DNA of 6,226 nucleotides. Origin: an uncultured Flavihumibacter sp. Its GTDB lineage: Bacteria > Bacteroidota > Bacteroidia > Chitinophagales > Chitinophagaceae. The stretch is taken from contig CAMLPA010000207.1 of the NCBI GenBank assembly GCA_946481605.1, forward strand, positions 1 through 6,226, read 5' to 3'. Made by a program: the position numbers and the translations under genes. Numbering within the stretch: the stretch's first letter is position 1; every line of letters starts with the position of its first letter. Below are positions 1 to 6,226 of the stretch, one piece after another. Below the pieces are notes generated by a model that was not told where the DNA came from, did no database searches, and saw nothing but the letters and a program-made list of their open reading frames with translations.

Positions 1-217
1 TTTCTTCAAAAACTTTCCGTGCAGTACTATCCTGCGGCAGCGCTTCCAGTGCATACAACATATTGGTATTGTACACCAGTGTCTCGTAGTTGTTTTCCAA
101 TACCTGTTCAGCATCGTTTTTAAGTTGCCGGATGGAAATAATGCCCAGGATACCAGAGATCAGGATCGCGATAAAGAGGAAGCCGGTTCCCAGACTGAGT
201 TTTGTTTTGAGGCGCAT
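1..217 (-). CDS. Membrane sensor histidine kinase, N-terminal fragment (cut by window edge)
   Basis: An open frame starts with ATG at 217-215 and stays open to position 1, giving 72 residues of a longer protein. It begins MRLKTKLSLGTG, a short basic cytoplasmic start, and continues into one hydrophobic helix at about residues 8-31. A polar, probably helical segment follows (about 32-72, containing QVLENNYETLVYNTNMLYAL), which resembles the periplasmic helical-bundle sensor region of Bacteroidota membrane histidine kinases. No kinase domain is inside the window. The kinase identity is inferred from position: in Bacteroidota kdp operons a separate HAMP/histidine kinase gene commonly follows the short KdpD gene. 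The start lies one base after the preceding stop, which suggests coupled translation. It would supply the transmembrane and catalytic parts that the short KdpD protein lacks. A chemoreceptor-like or other membrane sensor is the alternative. The reading frame is near certain; the kinase call is moderate. Confidence 0.75.
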   Translation of the reverse strand, partial: MRLKTKLSLGTGFLFIAILISGILGIISIRQLKNDAEQVLENNYETLVYNTNMLYALEALPQDSTARKVFEE

Positions 218-221
218 ATCA
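215..221 (-). promoter_or_regulatory. Tight stop/start junction between short kdpD and the kinase gene
   Basis: Read on the minus strand the junction is TGATATG: the stop of the short KdpD gene (221-219), one base (218), then the ATG of the next gene (217-215). There is no room for an independent leader, and no clear purine-rich ribosome site stands out just upstream. Terminating ribosomes probably reinitiate here, which would keep the two sensor proteins in a fixed ratio. The arrangement is seen directly; the coupling is inferred. Confidence 0.6.
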
Positions 222-1343
222 GGATAAAATTACGATGTCGGTATCTGATTGGGATAATTTATTGAGCAACTGGTTGAATACCGCTGTACTCAATATAATG
301 CCCAACAGGTTGAAATGTGGTTTCCCGATACAGATGGTGGTAATGTTTTTTTCTTCAGCCACGGCGATGATGGCTTTGGCGATGTTGTCGGCTTTCACTT
401 TTACCACTTCTCCCCCCAGTTCCGTGGCCAGTTTAAGGTTGTTGATGAGGTGCCGCTGCGCGGCGAGTCCGATACGGTCGCTGTTTTCTTTCGGTGTCTG
501 AACATACAGGAGGTACCACTTTGAATGGTAATAGGCCGCGAGCCTGGCTGTTTTCCGGATCACTTTTTTGGCGGTATCATGGTTGGTGCTGATGCAGGCC
601 AGGAAACGTTCGCTGCGCAATTGTGCGGTTCGCGGCAGCTCGGTTTCTATTTTCCGCTCTACCTGCGTGGCCACTTCTTTCAGGGCGAGTTCCCTTAACT
701 GGAGGATTTTTTCGGGTTGGAAGAAGTTATTCAGGGCGATCCCGATCTTTTCGGGTGCGTAGATCTTCCCTTCTTTCAGTCTTGTGATGAGTTCATCCGC
801 GGTGAGGTCGATGTTCACCACTTCATCGGCCTGCTGCAATACAGTATCAGGAATTCGTTCCGACACCTGCACACCGGTGATGTTTCTGATTTCTTCCTGT
901 AAACCATCGATGTGCTGGATGTTCACAGCGCTGATCACGTTGATGCCCGCGTCCAGTATTTCCATTACATCCTGCCATCTTTTTTCATTTTTGCTGCCTT
1001 CGATATTGCTGTGGGCCAGTTCATCGACGATCACTACTTCAGGATGAAGGTTCAGGATGGCCTGGAGGTCCATTTCCTCCAGGTCTTTTCCTTTGTAGAA
1101 CAGGTGCCTTCTGGGAATTTCAGGGAGTCCTTCCAGCAGCGCGTGTGTCTCTGCACGGTTATGCGTTTCAACATATCCGATCTTCACATCCACCCCATTT
1201 CTCAGGAGGGTGCGCGCCTCTTGCAGCATTCGGTAGGTTTTGCCCACTCCGGCGCTCATGCCGATGTATATTTTGAATTTGCCGCGCCTCGACTGGCGGA
1301 TCAGTTCCAGGAAATGTTGCGCAGATGTTTCTTTTGAAGGCAT
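219..1343 (-). CDS. kdpD: Short KdpD-type sensor: KdpD N-terminal domain plus USP domain, without kinase
   Basis: This 374-residue cytoplasmic protein matches only the N-terminal part of classical KdpD (about 890 residues in E. coli). Residues about 21-230 are the KdpD nucleotide-binding domain. It has a Walker A-type loop GMSAGVGKT (28-36), the family motif GYVETHNRAET (57-66 region), a Walker B-like strand VVIVDELAHSN (103-113), and the conserved NIQHIDGL and RIPDTVLQQADEVVNIDL stretches (141-180). Residues about 245-374 form a universal-stress-protein (USP) domain, from RFLACIST to the terminal DTDIVILS. There are no membrane helices, DUF4118 region, dimerisation histidine or ATPase domain, and the stop is a clean TGA followed at once by another gene. 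This is therefore a natural short form rather than an obvious frameshift remnant. In classical KdpD these domains tune kinase output to K+ and ATP status; here they presumably act on the adjacent kinase. The first Walker A position is Met rather than Ala/Gly. The ATG at 1343 is preferred because the conserved domain begins some 20 residues later. Confidence 0.93.
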   Translation of the reverse strand: MPSKETSAQHFLELIRQSRRGKFKIYIGMSAGVGKTYRMLQEARTLLRNGVDVKIGYVETHNRAETHALLEGLPEIPRRHLFYKGKDLEEMDLQAILNLHPEVVIVDELAHSNIEGSKNEKRWQDVMEILDAGINVISAVNIQHIDGLQEEIRNITGVQVSERIPDTVLQQADEVVNIDLTADELITRLKEGKIYAPEKIGIALNNFFQPEKILQLRELALKEVATQVERKIETELPRTAQLRSERFLACISTNHDTAKKVIRKTARLAAYYHSKWYLLYVQTPKENSDRIGLAAQRHLINNLKLATELGGEVVKVKADNIAKAIIAVAEEKNITTICIGKPHFNLLGIILSTAVFNQLLNKLSQSDTDIVILS

Positions 1344-1402
1344 TGTACTGTTGTAAATAATGAAGTATAAATGGTTGTTGCCGGAAATAAGTTTGTTGAT
1401 CG
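1344..1402 (-). other. Spacer between porin and short kdpD, the longest in the window
   Basis: These 59 AT-rich bases separate the transport/porin genes from the sensor genes. Read on the minus strand they contain no convincing inverted repeat with a T-run, so I call no terminator. TATACTTC and TATTTCCG only partly match the Bacteroidota -7 consensus TAnnTTTG, and there is no well-placed upstream TTG, so I call no promoter. An internal start of transcription for the sensor genes would most plausibly lie here or inside the end of the porin gene. No Shine-Dalgarno sequence precedes the ATG at 1343. Confidence 0.5.
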
Positions 1403-2470
1403 TCAGAATGCTATTGCAATGCTGAAATTGAGCATTCCGTTCCCTGAAACCGGTTCACCTTTCCGCTCAAATATTTCATCCTTCGAAGAGAGGGCGCGTC
1501 CTTCTAAACGTACCATGGCATTGGGCATTGGTGAAAAGTCCAATCCCAACGAATAACCAAAGGTCTGAAAACCATCTGGTGTGCCTTTAGCAATGATCAC
1601 GCCGTTCGGGTCCGAATAATATTCTCCCCGTGCATTCACGCTCCATTTTTCATTTACGGCATACCTTGCGATGAGCACCGGGGAGTACCAGATATTGAAA
1701 TCTTTACAGCCTTTTGATCGTTGCTGCGAACCAATATCAAAGCCGGTGGTAATGCTTGTTTTACCTTTTGATACCACGGCGTAAAGGTTGTGAAAATAAC
1801 GCATAAGCCGCGTGTCGTCGGGTTGATCGGTTCCGATAAACGTACTGTAGTTAAGGGTTGTATTGGTGCTTGGTTTGAATTGCACCTGGGTGCCGAAGCT
1901 CATCAACGAATTGCCTTCCACTCTTTGTATGCGTTGCCATCCGTTCAGTGCGAGGGCGCTGAGGAACCATTTTCCATTCGGGGTATTGTAGCTGATTTTA
2001 GCGCCGCTTTCATAATAGGGCGAATTTTCAGCGAGCATACTTCTGGTAAGCGTTGGACAATCTTTAGAAATGGCGCTTTCAAAACCAATGTGGGAGGGGA
2101 ATATACCCGCGTCAAGCCATAGGTCTCTTTTGTTTGAGAGTTTTACACCGGCATTGGCTTCGAATACATTTTTCAACACGCCAGGTTCCGCGGCATAATT
2201 GGCGTTCATATAAGTGCCGGCGGCCAGCGCAATGTTGGCCCTGACTTTATTCGTCTGATAATTGGCTTTCAGGAAAGCGAGGTTGATGTTGAATTCGTTG
2301 TGCCTGTTGTGGCTGTAAAGAAAGGATGGTTTTGTGTTGGAAGCGGGCTTGTTAAGGTCGTAAGCATAGTATGCCTCCACATAACCGGTTATTGAAAACC
2401 GGTCCGTAGAATCCTGGGCGCAAAGGGCGCTGCCGGTAAGAAGGCAGGCGCTGAAAAGAAATGTTCTCAT
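1403..2470 (-). CDS. Outer-membrane beta-barrel porin of the kdp operon (BBP2/OmpL-like)
   Basis: The product is 355 residues, starts with a signal peptide (1-18 or 19, hydrophobic FLFSACLLTGSAL, cleavage near ALC/AQD) and ends in Phe (SIAIAF), as is typical of outer-membrane beta-barrels. Alternating polar/aromatic strands run throughout, for example FSITGYVEAYYAYDLN (25-40), NEFNINLAFLKANY (58-71), and amphipathic strands near 165-175, 192-212, 237-247 and 258-284. Conserved-looking blocks include YSHNRHNE (52-59), GTYMNANYA (85-93), GVLKNVFEANAGVKL (97-111), LDAGIFPSHIGFESA (119-133) and NSPYYESGAKISY (149-161). This fits the Bacteroidota putative beta-barrel porin family 2 that often sits beside kdpC. 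The lipobox is poor (Leu before Cys17), so it is probably not a lipoprotein. Two cysteines, C138 and C255, remain in the mature part. The start is 12 bases after kdpC, indicating the same operon. It probably forms a channel in the outer membrane; passage of K+ is inferred from context only. Confidence 0.87.
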   Translation of the reverse strand: MRTFLFSACLLTGSALCAQDSTDRFSITGYVEAYYAYDLNKPASNTKPSFLYSHNRHNEFNINLAFLKANYQTNKVRANIALAAGTYMNANYAAEPGVLKNVFEANAGVKLSNKRDLWLDAGIFPSHIGFESAISKDCPTLTRSMLAENSPYYESGAKISYNTPNGKWFLSALALNGWQRIQRVEGNSLMSFGTQVQFKPSTNTTLNYSTFIGTDQPDDTRLMRYFHNLYAVVSKGKTSITTGFDIGSQQRSKGCKDFNIWYSPVLIARYAVNEKWSVNARGEYYSDPNGVIIAKGTPDGFQTFGYSLGLDFSPMPNAMVRLEGRALSSKDEIFERKGEPVSGNGMLNFSIAIAF

Positions 2471-2482
2471 TTTGGGATTGAT

Positions 2483-3046
2483 TTATTGAATTTGATCCAG
2501 GGCGATGTTGAGTTGTAATACATTGATAGTGCTAGTGCCGAACAGGTTGAATAACGGACCTTCCGTATGTTTTTTCACGAGTGTCTGGATCGTTTTTTCC
2601 GGGAGTCCTCTTGCGGCGGCCACTCTTTTTACCTGTACCATGGCTGATGCGGGAGAGATATGGGGATCCAGTCCGCTTCCGGACGCGGTTACCAGTTCCG
2701 AAGGAATTTCATTCACACGGATACCAGGATTGTGGGCAAGAAAAGTATCGATTCTTTCCTGCACCGTTTTCAGGTAATCGGGATTAGAGGGGCCTTTGTT
2801 AGAACCGCCTGAACCTGCCGCGTTGTAATTTACGGCTGATGGCCTTCCGTGGAAGTAACGGTCCTGCGTGAATTGTTGGCCGATGTTGGCATAGCCAATT
2901 GTTTTGCCGTTTTTTTGAATTGTCTCGCCATCGCCTTTCCCCGGAGCCAGTTTTGCGATCCCGGCGATCAGCAGGGGATAAAGTACTGAACAAATTAGGA
3001 TGAGTACAACGGTTAATTTTATGGAGGGAAGCAAATACTTTTTCAT
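2483..3046 (-). CDS. kdpC: KdpC, accessory subunit of the K+-transporting Kdp ATPase
   Basis: The 187-residue length is close to E. coli KdpC (190). KdpC is a single-span inner-membrane subunit that associates with KdpA and KdpB and is thought to stabilise the complex and raise its affinity for nucleotide. Here a basic N-terminus (MKKYLLPSIK) leads into one membrane helix at about residues 9-31, followed by a periplasmic domain. Family motifs are all present: IGQQFTQDRYFHGRPSA (55-71), GGSNKGPSNPDYL (80-92), IPSELVTASGSGLDPHIS (114-131), AMVQVKRVAAARGL (135-148) and the C-terminal INVLQLNIALD (174-184). It starts 18 bases after the kdpB stop and ends 12 bases before the porin gene, in the usual kdpABC order. 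No truncation or missing motif is visible. The spacer before the ATG lacks a Shine-Dalgarno sequence. Confidence 0.97.
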   Translation of the reverse strand: MKKYLLPSIKLTVVLILICSVLYPLLIAGIAKLAPGKGDGETIQKNGKTIGYANIGQQFTQDRYFHGRPSAVNYNAAGSGGSNKGPSNPDYLKTVQERIDTFLAHNPGIRVNEIPSELVTASGSGLDPHISPASAMVQVKRVAAARGLPEKTIQTLVKKHTEGPLFNLFGTSTINVLQLNIALDQIQ

Positions 3047-3064
3047 TTGCTGATGTTTGAGGTG

Positions 3065-5113
3065 TTAGATAAATAAGGATATAAACAGGTCGATCAGTTT
3101 GATGCCGATGAAGGGGATGACCATGCCACCAAGTCCATACACGAGCAGGTTTCTTCTGAGCAGGGCGCTTGCGCCGATTGGTTTGTAGGCAACACCTTTC
3201 AATGCCAGCGGTATCAGCGCCGGAATAATGAGGGCGTTGAAGATAACGGCGGAGAGAATAGCGCTTTCCGGACTACTGAGCCGCATGATGTTCAGTCCCT
3301 GCAAAGCAGGTATTGACGCGATGAACAGGGCAGGAACGATGGCGAAGTATTTGGCAACGTCGTTAGCGATGGAAAAGGTGGTGAGGGTACCCCGTGTCAT
3401 CAACAGTTGTTTCCCGATCTCCACGATTTCGATGAGTTTGGTGGGGTCGTTATCAAGGTCCACCATGTTGCCAGCTTCTTTGGCGGCCTGGGTGCCGCTG
3501 TTCATCGCAACGCCCACGTCGGCCTGCGCGAGTGCCGGCGCATCGTTGGTGCCGTCGCCCATCATCGCGACAAGTTTTCCCGCTTCCTGTTCTTTCCGGA
3601 TATAGATCATTTTATCTTCCGGTCTGGCTTCCGCGATATAATCATCCACACCGGCTTTTTCAGCGATGTATTTTGCGGTGAGGGGATTATCACCGGTAAC
3701 CATGACCGTTTTTACACCCATTCTGCGCAGCCTTTCAAACCGTTCTGTGATGCCAGGTTTTATGATGTCCTGCAATTCAATCACGCCGATCACCTGGTTG
3801 TTTCTGCTCACTACTAAGGGCGTGCCACCATTAGATGAGATTGTTTTTACTTTTTCTGCCGTCTCAACCGGGAACCCGTTTCCTGATTGAATGGCCTGTT
3901 GCCGGATGGCATCGAAAGCGCCTTTCCTGATCCGGGTTTCCCCGAAGTCTATACCGCTGCTCCTGGTTTCCGCTGTGAAAGGAATGAAACGGGCATTTTC
4001 TTTGCGCAGGGTGGTGGTTTTTACACCCAGAGATTGTGCGAGTTCCACGATTGATTTGCCTTCGGGTGTTTCGTCGGCGAGTGAAGAAAGTGCGCAGGCT
4101 TCCATGAAATCAGTTTCAGTGATGCCGGTTACCGGCCAGAAGTTGGTGGCCTTCCTGTTCCCGATGGTGATGGTGCCGGTTTTGTCGAGCAGCAAGGTGT
4201 CGATATCACCGGCTGTTTCCACGGCCTTTCCGCTTTTGGTGATTACATTGGCACGAAGGGCGCGGTCCATACCGGCAATGCCGATGGCGCTCAGTAGTCC
4301 GCCGATGGTAGTGGGGATGAGGCACACAAATAGGGATACAAACGCGGCTATGGTGATGGGGGTTTGCGCATAGTCGCCAAATGGTTTAAGGGTGACGCAT
4401 ACGATGATAAATACCAATGTAAAACTTGCGAGCAGGATGGTGAGCGCAATTTCGTTGGGTGTTTTCTGCCTGCTGGCACCTTCTACCAGGGCGATCATTT
4501 TATCAAGAAAACTTTCGCCTGGATCGGTGGTTACACGCACTTTTATATGATCGCTCAATACTTTGGTGCCACCTGTTACAGAGGATTTATCTCCACCCGC
4601 TTCGCGGATTACCGGGGCCGATTCTCCGGTAATGGCTGATTCATCAATGGTGGCCAGTCCTTCAATGATTTCTCCGTCTATCGGAATGGTGTCTCCAGTT
4701 TCGCAGATGAATACATCTCCTTTCCGGAGGGAAGAGGAGGGGACTGTCTTCACTTCATCAGTGTACATTTCACCTACGAGGAACACTTTTTTTGCCGGTG
4801 TTTCTTCCCGTGTTTTCCGCAGGCTCTCGGCCTGTGCCTTTCCCCTTGCTTCCGCGATGGCTTCCGCAAAGTTCGCGAACAACAGGGTCAGGAAAAGAAC
4901 GATGAATACGACGAGGTTATAGCCGAAACTGCCTTGTGTGGCGTCGCCGGTGATTCCGCTGTAACAGGTGACGAACAACATTATGGCCGTTCCGATTTCT
5001 ACGGTGAACATGACCGGGTTCCGAAACATCAGGGCCGGAGATAGTTTAGTGAATGCCTGTTTGAGCGCGGTACTTACCAGCGAAGACTCCAACAGTTTGT
5101 GTTGCTTTTGCAT
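3065..5113 (-). CDS. kdpB: KdpB, P-type ATPase catalytic subunit of the K+ pump
   Basis: This 682-residue protein has exactly the length of E. coli KdpB. It hydrolyses ATP to drive K+ import by the KdpFABC complex in the inner membrane. Three membrane helices or pairs can be traced before the catalytic core: about 33-52 and 65-85, then 222-243 and 254-278 with the CLIPTT kink (264-269). The actuator loop ITGESAPV (161-168) holds Ser165, which aligns with E. coli Ser162, the inhibitory phosphorylation site. The phosphorylated Asp is D310 in DKTGT (310-314). The nucleotide domain shows [14 protein letters not shown] (376-389) and RKGAF (396-400). The hinge shows [10 protein letters not shown] (471-480) and [19 protein letters not shown] (518-536). 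Helix 5 carries [12 protein letters not shown] (581-592) with D585 and K588, equivalent to the coupling pair D583/K586 in E. coli. Two further helices follow at about 613-637 and 656-680. Every catalytic residue is intact. It begins 24 bases after kdpA and ends 18 before kdpC. Confidence 0.99.
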   Translation of the reverse strand: MQKQHKLLESSLVSTALKQAFTKLSPALMFRNPVMFTVEIGTAIMLFVTCYSGITGDATQGSFGYNLVVFIVLFLTLLFANFAEAIAEARGKAQAESLRKTREETPAKKVFLVGEMYTDEVKTVPSSSLRKGDVFICETGDTIPIDGEIIEGLATIDESAITGESAPVIREAGGDKSSVTGGTKVLSDHIKVRVTTDPGESFLDKMIALVEGASRQKTPNEIALTILLASFTLVFIIVCVTLKPFGDYAQTPITIAAFVSLFVCLIPTTIGGLLSAIGIAGMDRALRANVITKSGKAVETAGDIDTLLLDKTGTITIGNRKATNFWPVTGITETDFMEACALSSLADETPEGKSIVELAQSLGVKTTTLRKENARFIPFTAETRSSGIDFGETRIRKGAFDAIRQQAIQSGNGFPVETAEKVKTISSNGGTPLVVSRNNQVIGVIELQDIIKPGITERFERLRRMGVKTVMVTGDNPLTAKYIAEKAGVDDYIAEARPEDKMIYIRKEQEAGKLVAMMGDGTNDAPALAQADVGVAMNSGTQAAKEAGNMVDLDNDPTKLIEIVEIGKQLLMTRGTLTTFSIANDVAKYFAIVPALFIASIPALQGLNIMRLSSPESAILSAVIFNALIIPALIPLALKGVAYKPIGASALLRRNLLVYGLGGMVIPFIGIKLIDLFISLFI

Positions 5114-5137
5114 GGTGTTATAGTTGAGAAAAGGTGG
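5114..5137 (-). promoter_or_regulatory. kdpA-kdpB spacer: translation start region without Shine-Dalgarno
   Basis: The 24 bases between the kdpA stop and the kdpB ATG read on the minus strand as CCACC, a TTTTC tract, then AACTATAACACC. No AGGAGG-like sequence is present. The 18 bases before kdpC (3047-3064) and the 12 before the porin (2471-2482, ATCAATCCCAAA) also lack one. A-rich, SD-free leaders are normal in Bacteroidota, so this supports the taxonomic reading and gives no sign of mis-called starts. Confidence 0.55.
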
Positions 5138-6226
5138 TTAATTCAGTTGGAAAAATTCGGCTATGGGGCCCAGTGTTAATGCGGGGAAAAATGCCAGTGC
5201 CGCGAGTATCATGATCACGGCGTAGGTCATGATACCGAAGGTGGCCGTATCCGCTTTCAATGTGCCGGCTGATTCCGGAATGTATTTCTTCTTTGCGAGG
5301 AGTCCGGCGATGGCTACCGGTCCGATGATCGGGATGAACCGTCCGAAAAGCATCACCAGCCCGTTGCTTATGTTCCAGAAGATATTGTTGTCGCCCAGTC
5401 CTTCAAATCCGGAACCATTGTTGGCCGAAGCTGAAGTATATTCATACAGCATTTCTGAAAACCCATGACTGCCGGGGTTATTCAACCAGTTCGCCGGTTG
5501 TATGGCCCAGTTGATTTGTGGATGGTGTACGGCAAAATAAGCAGATAACGCTGTTCCCACCAACACCAGGAACGGGTGCAACAACGCGATGAGCGCCGCT
5601 ATTTTCACTTCTCTTGCTTCTACTTTTCTACCGAGAAACTCCGGTGTTCTTCCCACCATTAAGCCGGAGATAAACACCGCGATGATGAGGAATATAAAAT
5701 AGTTCAGCAGCCCAACGCCCTTGCCGCCGTAAAAGCAGTTCGTCATCATACCGAGCATTTGCATGGCGCCTGAAAGCGGCATGGAACTGTCGTGCATTGA
5801 ATTCACAGAACCTGTTGATATGATGGTGGTCATCACCTGCCAGTAGGCGGAAGCTGCCACGCCGAAGCGTACTTCTTTGCCTTCCATAGCAGTGGCATCT
5901 GCCAGACCAAGCCGGTGGAAAGCAGGATTCCCATTCAGTTCACTCAACATGTTAGGAACCATAAAGGTGAGCATGCCCAGCGTCATTACACCGAATATCA
6001 CATAGCCGAGTTTCTTCCGCCGTATGTAGAATCCGAAGGCGAAAATAAGTGCCATGGGAAGGATGACTTGTGCGATCACTTCCGCCATATTGGTGCCGTA
6101 GTTGGGGTTCTCCAGCGGGTGTGCTGAGTTCACGCCAAACCAGCCTCCACCGTTGGTGCCAAGGTGTTTGATCGCGATCATGCCCGCTGCCGGTCCTCTG
6201 GACACCTGAACACTATCACCTTCAAG
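5138..6226 (-). CDS. kdpA: KdpA, K+-binding channel-like subunit, C-terminal part (5' end outside window)
   Basis: The frame is open from the right edge (reading LEGDSVQVSRGPAAG) to a TAA at 5140-5138, giving 362 residues; E. coli KdpA has 557, so about 200 N-terminal residues lie beyond the window. The GTG at 6205 is an internal codon, not a start, because KdpA-like sequence continues upstream of it. KdpA belongs to the superfamily of K+ transporters with four pore loops and selects K+ in the inner membrane. Three of the four filter loops are visible: GTNGGG (fragment residues 23-28, bases 6143-6160) followed by WFGVNSAHPLENP; TGSVNSMHD (138-146, bases 5789-5815); and ASANNGSGF (266-274, bases 5405-5431). 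Other family blocks are FISGLMVGRTPEFLGRKVE (185-203) and the late helix LFGRFIPIIGPVAIAGLLA (293-311). Several hydrophobic helices lie between the loops. The promoter and any kdpF must lie upstream, outside this window. Confidence 0.98.
   Translation of the reverse strand, partial: LEGDSVQVSRGPAAGMIAIKHLGTNGGGWFGVNSAHPLENPNYGTNMAEVIAQVILPMALIFAFGFYIRRKKLGYVIFGVMTLGMLTFMVPNMLSELNGNPAFHRLGLADATAMEGKEVRFGVAASAYWQVMTTIISTGSVNSMHDSSMPLSGAMQMLGMMTNCFYGGKGVGLLNYFIFLIIAVFISGLMVGRTPEFLGRKVEAREVKIAALIALLHPFLVLVGTALSAYFAVHHPQINWAIQPANWLNNPGSHGFSEMLYEYTSASANNGSGFEGLGDNNIFWNISNGLVMLFGRFIPIIGPVAIAGLLAKKKYIPESAGTLKADTATFGIMTYAVIMILAALAFFPALTLGPIAEFFQLN

Noticed and set aside
912..1337. 141-codon plus-strand open frame opposite the short kdpD
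   Set aside because: It is antisense to the conserved KdpD domain, has no leader or recognisable domain, and its composition reflects the opposite strand.
219..1343. Short kdpD as a frameshifted remnant of full-length kdpD
   Set aside because: It ends at a natural USP domain boundary, and the next gene opens with its own Met, basic start and membrane helix rather than with the continuation of a KdpD chain (DUF4118 four-helix region).
1344..1402. Promoter or terminator in the porin-kdpD spacer
   Set aside because: There is no hairpin with a T-run. The best -7-like matches fit only four of six fixed consensus positions, and no suitably spaced TTG lies upstream.
2799..2993. 64-residue minus-strand open frame inside kdpC
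   Set aside because: It overlaps kdpC in another frame, is rich in Arg and Lys from frame-shifted codons, and shows no domain. kdpC itself is complete with all its motifs.
3228..4922. Several plus-strand open frames of 74 to 160 codons opposite kdpB
   Set aside because: They lie antisense to a fully conserved P-type ATPase gene, have no recognisable motifs, and are expected from the codon use of kdpB.
6203..6205. GTG at 6205 as the start of a 355-residue kdpA
   Set aside because: The frame continues open to the window edge with KdpA-like residues (EGDSVQ before VSRGPAA), and about 200 N-terminal residues including the first pore loop would be missing. It is an internal Val codon.

Overview
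The window is a nearly gap-free, single-strand stretch of a potassium-transport (kdp) operon. All genes lie on the minus strand, so transcription runs from position 6226 towards 1. In transcription order it holds the 3' two thirds of kdpA (cut by the right edge), complete kdpB, complete kdpC, an outer-membrane beta-barrel porin gene, a short stand-alone KdpD-type sensor (N-terminal KdpD domain plus USP domain only), and the first 72 codons of a membrane sensor histidine kinase (cut by the left edge). Plus-strand open frames are antisense shadows of these genes.

The organism is most probably a member of the Bacteroidota, likely a Chitinophagaceae-like bacterium. Four things point there: a porin of the Bacteroidota BBP2-like type between kdpC and kdpD, the split of KdpD into a short N-terminal protein and a separate kinase, starts without Shine-Dalgarno sequences, and moderate GC content. 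The genus cannot be fixed from this sequence alone.

Layout: kdpA (5138-6226, partial) and kdpB (3065-5113) are 24 bases apart. kdpB and kdpC (2483-3046) are 18 bases apart, and kdpC and the porin gene (1403-2470) are 12 apart. The porin and short kdpD (219-1343) are separated by 59 bases, the largest gap in the window. Short kdpD and the kinase gene (1-217) are separated by one base. There is no gene-free stretch over 300 bases, and I see no terminator, RNA gene, mobile element, CRISPR array or substantial repeat. The operon promoter, any kdpF, the response regulator and the rest of the kinase must lie outside.

How the genes work together: KdpA (selectivity-filter subunit), KdpB (P-type ATPase) and KdpC (accessory subunit) form the high-affinity K+ pump of the inner membrane. 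The porin probably gives K+ or another solute a route across the outer membrane. The short KdpD protein probably senses cytoplasmic state and passes it to the adjacent histidine kinase, which would do the job done by one KdpD polypeptide in E. coli. The pump is well-known biology; the less familiar parts are the co-transcribed porin and the two-piece sensor.
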